Shown here piece by piece: positions 24,048 to 29,145 of a stretch of 29,145 bases of DNA. Position numbers and translations under genes: made by a program. Positions within the stretch are counted from its first letter, which is position 1. Each line of letters begins with the position of its first letter. The stretch spans positions 1 to 29,145 of the IMG/VR virus record IMGVR_UViG_3300006734_000028, one strand, 5' to 3'. The notes below the pieces were generated by a model that saw nothing but the letters and a program-made list of their open reading frames with translations, ran no database searches and was not told the DNA's origin. The DNA is from a virus.

Positions 24048-27000
24048 TAGTAATAACTTAAAGTAATATTAGTATTAAAATCATTAAGCCTAAAGTATCT
24101 GTTACCTTGGTTATTATAAAAGATTTTAATCTTAACATATACATCTCTAAGGTATGGCTTAATTGGCAAAGGGCTGTTGAAATCTCTGATAGCATTGATT
24201 CTCCATGTTCTTTCTCTTCTAACAACATTTTGTTGTGGTGTTAATAGTAACAGAGATGAACCAGTAGTTTGATAGTCATTATACAATAGAATACCTGTTA
24301 TGGTTTCTAGAGGAATATCAATGCCATTTATATCAAATACTTCTGACCAGAACTCTAATGTATCTAAACGAAATGTAGGAGTTTTAGTTGCATCTGGGAA
24401 GTTAACTATAAACTCTGCTTCTGATATAGATGGGTTCTGATTATAGAATTGTCCAAAGTTTCCTTCATTATGCAGATACACAGAGTTACTAGTATCAAAA
24501 GGGTTTGATGATAGTAATCTTTTACCTGTAGGTAAATATAGTGAAGGAGTGAAAGAATAGAAAGATTCAAATGCTTGCAACATTTCATTGAAAGCAATAG
24601 TGAACTTATAAACAATCTGATTCTTTTGTAGTAATGGAGTTATAGAACCAGTAACTAATGATACAGTTAATTGAGTAGTATTGATATCTTCTACCTTGTA
24701 AATATTAGAACCAATGTAAAATATATCTCCTATGCTTAGTACTGATAGCTCTTTAGGTGAGTAACCATTAAGTATATACTTAGTAGGGCTTCCTGGTACA
24801 ACAGTTTCAGTAGTAAAATCAATATCAAACTTATTCATGAAAGTCATATAGACTTTATTGTACTTAGAATCATAAGCACCATGGATACCTGTATTAAGTA
24901 ATACTTGGTCAGAGTCTAGAATAACTCCTTGTAGTTTTTTTCTAAAGAAAGCTGATAAGCCTTTAACATCAGATATATTCTCTAATCCCCGGCTTACTCT
25001 GAAGAACTTTTTAGTTCTAGCATCAAAAGAGTAAATAGCAGCAGGGCCAGTAACTACACTATGCTGATGGAAAGAACCATAATCTTTACTTAAGTAATCA
25101 TACCTAGCTAATACATTACCAGTACCTACTTGATAAACAGCACCAGTACCTACATCAGGTACAGCTGTATTTTCTTGAGAACTAACTTGAGCTATAGCTC
25201 TACTTTGGAAAGCTACAATTGCTTCTTTGAGATTTGTTATTTTATTAATCTCTCCATAGTTACCTTCAAGAGCTAAGTAGTTATTAATCAAATATTTTCT
25301 CCAGTTATCTTCAATTTCTCTATCAAACTTTTCTTCTGATACCCACACCCAGTTAGGTTGGTCTTCATCAGTATCTAAGTTAAAAGGTTTAGGAGAATAT
25401 ACTTTTAAGTTATTGTCCTGAGAATATGCTCTATTGTAGGTATATTCATCTACTAAGAATTTAGCAAAATCAGTTCCAGCTGCTCCAGGAGTTACATTCT
25501 GAATACCATTATTAGGTGAGGTAAATACTTGACTATTATTCCAATAAGAGCCATCTCTGTACTCAGTATTAATACTAGTTTCACAAGGAAAAGCTAAAGC
25601 AAATGCTGACATTGACTGTGCTACAGGGTAATAGTTTTCTCCTAGTCCTGAAGGTGATGCATTAGTAAATCCATAAGTTTCTTTCCAATGAAAGAACCCT
25701 AATGTAGTGCTATAGTAAGAGCAATAGATATCTCCACCAAATACTTTAATAGCTTGTGTAGAAGCTATTACACTTTTAGGGAAAAAATCAGATGCAGATA
25801 TGTAAGTATTATTATACCTAGAAGCTCTCCAAGGTCCACCATATTGTCCAAAATTATATCTACAAAGAGATACTACTCTATAAGCAGGGTCTTTAGGACC
25901 TACTACAACATTATCTTCATAAGCTCCACCTTGTGTAACTGGGTCAAGAACATTGCAATTACCATTAAAATCACAAAATAGTGACTTAGAAGCAAATCCA
26001 GATAATTCCCAATCAGTACCAGCACCATCTGTTTCAGTGTTAGGTAATGTGTATATTGATATATGGTGGTAATCTTTACTAGCCATTTTTACAGGAGAAA
26101 AACTAGAAGGTATAATTCCTTCAATATCTACTTCTGTTTGTCTTAAAATATTTACAATGGTATTACCTCTAGGAGCTAGAGAATAAGCTAAAGTTTGATA
26201 CTTAGCTAAAAATGCTCCAGCTTGTCTAGAAGCACCACTAATATAATCTGCCCAATAACAAACACCTTGGTTATAGAATTCTCTTAGTCCTGTAAATGTT
26301 CCTGTGTAGTAAGTATTTGCATCTGGAAGTCCTGGCACAATACCTGAGGTAGGAGTAAATTCAAATGCTTGAATAAGCTTAATATGTGAAGCATCTCCTA
26401 CAGTATATTCTTCAAAATCAAATTCTGGGAATTTAATTATACCTAGCTCATTTTTTCGTAGTACTATAGCACTAGTAGCACCAGTATCTGCTCCATGATG
26501 TGCAGGTGCAGCTCCAGTGCTTAAACCAGAATTCCAAGTTTCTCCTTCGCTAAAATCATTATTAATAAATAGTAGAGGTATTTCTGGATTAGCTCCAGTA
26601 TTAGTTTCAGAGTTACTAAAAGACATTAAGTGAAAACAATCAGTAGAAACACCTGTGCCTGATAGCATAATTCTGCTATCTAGTAATCCAAATAAAGCAC
26701 CTGTACCAAACCTAGTTTTATCTTTCTTTTGTCTTTCTACTCTTACTATTCTTAAGCCTGTAATGTTTGCAGGTAGGTTTTGGAATGTAAATTCTACACC
26801 CATTGACCTAGTATAAATTCTCTTATCTCCAAGTCCATCATCTTCATATGTAGATAAATCTGCATACTCACTACCATCTATAACTCCTTCCCAAGGCTCA
26901 GGTATTCTAATATCAGCTATCCAATTAACAAATGATTCTTGACCTTTGTCATTATAAAATACTACACCAAACCTATAAACTTCTCCTCTGGCATAGCCAT

Positions 27001-28849
27001 CATAAATGGTAGACTTAAGAGGGTTTTTATAACCACCCCAACCTTGTATAGGATGATTAAATCCACTTAAAGGAGGAGTACCAAAGTTTACAAAACTTGT
27101 ACTTGTAACTAAATTATCAACAAATGGAGCATTTGTCATGTTATAGTTTTTAAGTCCAAATGTTGCTGTACCTATATTAGGATAAACCATTTGAGAGTCA
27201 CCTCTCAAGTCATGGTAAGTAAACTTGTAAGAAACATTAGGACCTTCTCCACCTATTGTAGTACCATCAGTTTGATATTTATACTGATAGTTATTAATCC
27301 AGTAAGTGTAATCTTGTGCTGGAATTAAACCAAACACTTCTCCTGATTCATCATTGTAAGGAGTAACTGCATCAGCATCTTCAGGTAAAGCATATAGAGC
27401 TGCTAATTGAACTGGATCAGTAGCATCATAATCATTAAAAGAACCATCTCTAGAGTAAAGCCTACAAATTTGTGGAATACTTGAGCCTAATTCTCCAAAC
27501 CTATAAGCTCTAGAATCATATTCTACTTCAAAGGTTTGAGTTTCAGTATTAGCAGGATATAATCTATTCTTTTTCTGAGTAAAGGTTTTAACCTTATCAA
27601 AGAATATCAAAGGATTAACAAACTCTTCTACTGTTATAGCTATTTTATCTTCACCACCACTAATTACAAATTCCATAGAATCCCCATCAATAGCAACATC
27701 ATAGACATAATTAATAATAGGTACATCTTGCACAGAGTATTCAATAAGAATTACTTTGATAAAGTCATACCTTAAATCTATATTACTGATAGTAGTAATT
27801 ATAGATTTACCTGAAGGTGTTTCTACAGGAGCACCATCATATTGATAGTAAGGCCCATTTAAGCTAGAATCTGTAATAGGTACTAATGTACTAGCAGGAC
27901 TATAAGCTGTAACAGCTCCATCTTTACTATATAGTTGATATGCTGTTTGATATGTACCTACTAGTAATAAACCACCTTCTACCACATTTTCTATGATAGG
28001 GGTGCTCATATCTACAGAAGGTTTCCAATCTAAAAGTCCTACAGGTATAGCAGGACATTGGGGGTTAAAGATATTAAGACAACGAGGGTTATTATAATCA
28101 TCAGTCCAATAAAAATTCCCACGTAAGGAAGATTCTCTTCTACCAATTGCTTCACGGTAAACTTCATGTGCTAGTGAAAAGTTAAGAATATTGTTATATC
28201 TAAGATGTGTAGAAGCAACTAAAGAAGTACCTGATAATCCTATTACTGTATTAGTAGCATCATCATACTCTAATACCCACACTTGACCAGCAGTATTGTT
28301 TGGAGTAGCTGAAGTATTAGTTCTACTAGTAGTAAGTAGAATAATCTCTTCTTCTAAAGTTCCCCAACCAATAATGGATAAATCAGTTTGTGCAGTAACT
28401 AAAGTAGTTACAGTTAAATCATCTCCTCCAGAAGATACCAATGGGTCTAGAGAGTATCCTTGAATTACTACCTCTTGGGTATTATAATAAACTCCATATT
28501 CACCAGCAGCTATATCAGCAGCTATTGCTGGGTCAGCAATTATCTGATTATAGATATCAATAGAATCTGTAATAGCTGATAGTGAAATAACTACTGGTGT
28601 ACCATTAATAGTAAGTGTAGTAGCTGCTATAGGTGCTACAGGAGTGAATTTAATAGAGTATAAAGGCTGAATATTAGGTATGCTAAACTGTAGTTTATTT
28701 CCTTTGTGGTTGGAAATAATACCAGAAGATTCACCAGTATCTGTAACTAAATCAATATCCAAAGCATTGTAAAGATGCTCATTGTCATTTTTAGCTATAG
28801 CCAAATCTTGGCTTAGACCTTTAATATAAGAACTGGTTATTTTTGGCAT
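24047..28849 (-). CDS. Large tail protein, crAss-like stabilization/muzzle type
   Basis: This is a 1600-aa protein with no signal peptide or membrane segment, mostly short beta-strand-like stretches with many aromatic, Asn and Gly residues. The N-terminus (MPKITSSYIKGLSQDLA, then NEHLYNALDIDLVTDTGESS and NHKGNKLQF) matches my memory of the proteins annotated 'stabilization protein' in crAss-like phages: an opening in which a protein binds early, then 'aLn..l...tG...N..GN'. An FYWTDDYNNPRCLNI stretch near residue 250 and a C-terminus of the type 'YLRDVYVKIKIFYNN..NRYFRLNDFNT' also fit. In phi-crAss001 the corresponding protein forms the muzzle closing the tail tube. It follows the upstream fragment at TAATTATG and overlaps the next gene by one base (TAATG), so translation is probably coupled. 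There is no Shine-Dalgarno sequence at the start. Structural tail role: likely. Exact muzzle equivalence: inferred from order and motifs. Confidence 0.7.
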   Translation of the reverse strand: MPKITSSYIKGLSQDLAIAKNDNEHLYNALDIDLVTDTGESSGIISNHKGNKLQFSIPNIQPLYSIKFTPVAPIAATTLTINGTPVVISLSAITDSIDIYNQIIADPAIAADIAAGEYGVYYNTQEVVIQGYSLDPLVSSGGDDLTVTTLVTAQTDLSIIGWGTLEEEIILLTTSRTNTSATPNNTAGQVWVLEYDDATNTVIGLSGTSLVASTHLRYNNILNFSLAHEVYREAIGRRESSLRGNFYWTDDYNNPRCLNIFNPQCPAIPVGLLDWKPSVDMSTPIIENVVEGGLLLVGTYQTAYQLYSKDGAVTAYSPASTLVPITDSSLNGPYYQYDGAPVETPSGKSIITTISNIDLRYDFIKVILIEYSVQDVPIINYVYDVAIDGDSMEFVISGGEDKIAITVEEFVNPLIFFDKVKTFTQKKNRLYPANTETQTFEVEYDSRAYRFGELGSSIPQICRLYSRDGSFNDYDATDPVQLAALYALPEDADAVTPYNDESGEVFGLIPAQDYTYWINNYQYKYQTDGTTIGGEGPNVSYKFTYHDLRGDSQMVYPNIGTATFGLKNYNMTNAPFVDNLVTSTSFVNFGTPPLSGFNHPIQGWGGYKNPLKSTIYDGYARGEVYRFGVVFYNDKGQESFVNWIADIRIPEPWEGVIDGSEYADLSTYEDDGLGDKRIYTRSMGVEFTFQNLPANITGLRIVRVERQKKDKTRFGTGALFGLLDSRIMLSGTGVSTDCFHLMSFSNSETNTGANPEIPLLFINNDFSEGETWNSGLSTGAAPAHHGADTGATSAIVLRKNELGIIKFPEFDFEEYTVGDASHIKLIQAFEFTPTSGIVPGLPDANTYYTGTFTGLREFYNQGVCYWADYISGASRQAGAFLAKYQTLAYSLAPRGNTIVNILRQTEVDIEGIIPSSFSPVKMASKDYHHISIYTLPNTETDGAGTDWELSGFASKSLFCDFNGNCNVLDPVTQGGAYEDNVVVGPKDPAYRVVSLCRYNFGQYGGPWRASRYNNTYISASDFFPKSVIASTQAIKVFGGDIYCSYYSTTLGFFHWKETYGFTNASPSGLGENYYPVAQSMSAFALAFPCETSINTEYRDGSYWNNSQVFTSPNNGIQNVTPGAAGTDFAKFLVDEYTYNRAYSQDNNLKVYSPKPFNLDTDEDQPNWVWVSEEKFDREIEDNWRKYLINNYLALEGNYGEINKITNLKEAIVAFQSRAIAQVSSQENTAVPDVGTGAVYQVGTGNVLARYDYLSKDYGSFHQHSVVTGPAAIYSFDARTKKFFRVSRGLENISDVKGLSAFFRKKLQGVILDSDQVLLNTGIHGAYDSKYNKVYMTFMNKFDIDFTTETVVPGSPTKYILNGYSPKELSVLSIGDIFYIGSNIYKVEDINTTQLTVSLVTGSITPLLQKNQIVYKFTIAFNEMLQAFESFYSFTPSLYLPTGKRLLSSNPFDTSNSVYLHNEGNFGQFYNQNPSISEAEFIVNFPDATKTPTFRLDTLEFWSEVFDINGIDIPLETITGILLYNDYQTTGSSLLLLTPQQNVVRRERTWRINAIRDFNSPLPIKPYLRDVYVKIKIFYNNQGNRYFRLNDFNTNITLSYY

Positions 28850-28851
28850 AA

Positions 28852-29145
28852 TTAATAAGCTAGTCTACTGCTAAATCCTCCTAATGTGCTAATTCTAGGA
28901 TGGTTATATCTTTCTTCAGGTCTTTGTAGGTTACCAAAGAATCTCTTATGTTCAAAGAACTTAGGAATAGTTCTAAGTCTTTGGTTTTTATAAGACTCCC
29001 ATTCATCCAAACTCTTAGGCATCTTGCCTTCATTTTTAGCCTTTTGATAGTATAGAGATAAGTATCCTTTAAATTCTTCATACTTATCTCTAGTATACTT
29101 ATCAGTAAGATAAAGCTGGAATGCAATTTTATTACCTAAGTACCA
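28852..29145 (-). CDS. C-terminal fragment of an unidentified structural-module protein
   Basis: This minus-strand frame enters from the right edge and ends at TAA (28854-28852), leaving 97 codons. The visible part starts WYLGNKIAFQLY, is rich in charged and aromatic residues (YTRDKYEEFKGYLSLYYQ), and ends in a Gly/Ser/Arg tail (STLGGFSSRLAY). I do not recognise the family from this piece. The stop is two bases from the next start (TAATTATG), so it is almost certainly co-transcribed with the large tail protein that follows. In crAss-like phages the gene just before the muzzle/stabilization protein usually encodes a tail ring or connector protein. That role is plausible by position only. A competing 81-aa minus frame at 28881-29126 overlaps it, is rich in Leu and Ile, and looks like a shadow. 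Confidence 0.75.
   Translation of the reverse strand, partial: WYLGNKIAFQLYLTDKYTRDKYEEFKGYLSLYYQKAKNEGKMPKSLDEWESYKNQRLRTIPKFFEHKRFFGNLQRPEERYNHPRISTLGGFSSRLAY

Noticed and set aside
28881-29126. 81-aa minus-strand frame at the right edge
   Set aside because: It overlaps a different minus frame that is open to the edge, has a more protein-like composition, and ends two bases before the next gene.

Overview
The window looks like a stretch of the virion (structural/cargo) module of a crAss-like phage (order Crassvirales) or a close relative, infecting a Bacteroidota host. Supporting signs: AT-rich DNA; every gene on the minus strand with almost no intergenic DNA; no Shine-Dalgarno sequences at the gene starts; several giant virion-type proteins in a row; and a DFDID double-psi beta-barrel RNA polymerase motif of the kind known from Cellulophaga phage phi14:2 gp66. 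The standard genetic code fits. All intact genes end in TAA except one that ends in TAG inside a frameshift signal, and I saw no in-frame stop in the parts of the giant frames I translated. I see no tRNA, CRISPR array, insertion sequence or integrase.

In the direction of transcription (right to left) the layout is as follows. (1) The 3' end of an unidentified structural gene (28852-29145). (2) A 1600-aa beta-rich tail 'stabilization/muzzle-type' protein (24047-28849). (3) A 2845-aa modular virion protein (15510-24047) with a basic N-terminus, an HExxH zincin domain, repeated Gly-Gly linkers, a Q-rich tandem duplication, a lysozyme-like domain and an Ala/Gln-rich coiled C-terminus. (4) A 932-aa internal virion protein (12709-15507). 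(5) A dual peptidoglycan hydrolase frame, NlpC/P60 plus phage tail lysozyme (11768 to about 12733). (6) After the only real intergenic gap (52 nt), the 5' 3905 codons of a gene that runs off the left edge (1-11715). Its product has a hydrophobic N-terminus, coiled coils, an HEAFH zincin motif and the DFDID RNA polymerase core.

The most notable observation is at the boundary of (4) and (5). Just before the TAG of the 932-aa frame lies the slippery heptamer GGGAAAG in the correct 0-frame phase. A 7-nt spacer follows, then an 11-bp hairpin that contains the 0-frame stop. A -1 shift there enters the hydrolase frame and restores the missing N-terminal part of the NlpC/P60 domain, including its LLGKPY segment, which lies upstream of the first ATG of that frame. 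I infer a programmed -1 frameshift giving a minor, roughly 1246-aa virion protein tipped with two cell-wall hydrolases.

The genes read as one delivery machine. The tail/muzzle protein gates the DNA channel, and the large internal proteins and wall hydrolases are carried with the DNA. The hydrophobic N-terminus of the polymerase polypeptide may help cross the envelope, and the virion RNA polymerase then transcribes early genes. The two zincin domains and the Gly-Gly linkers suggest that the giant chains may be proteolytically processed.
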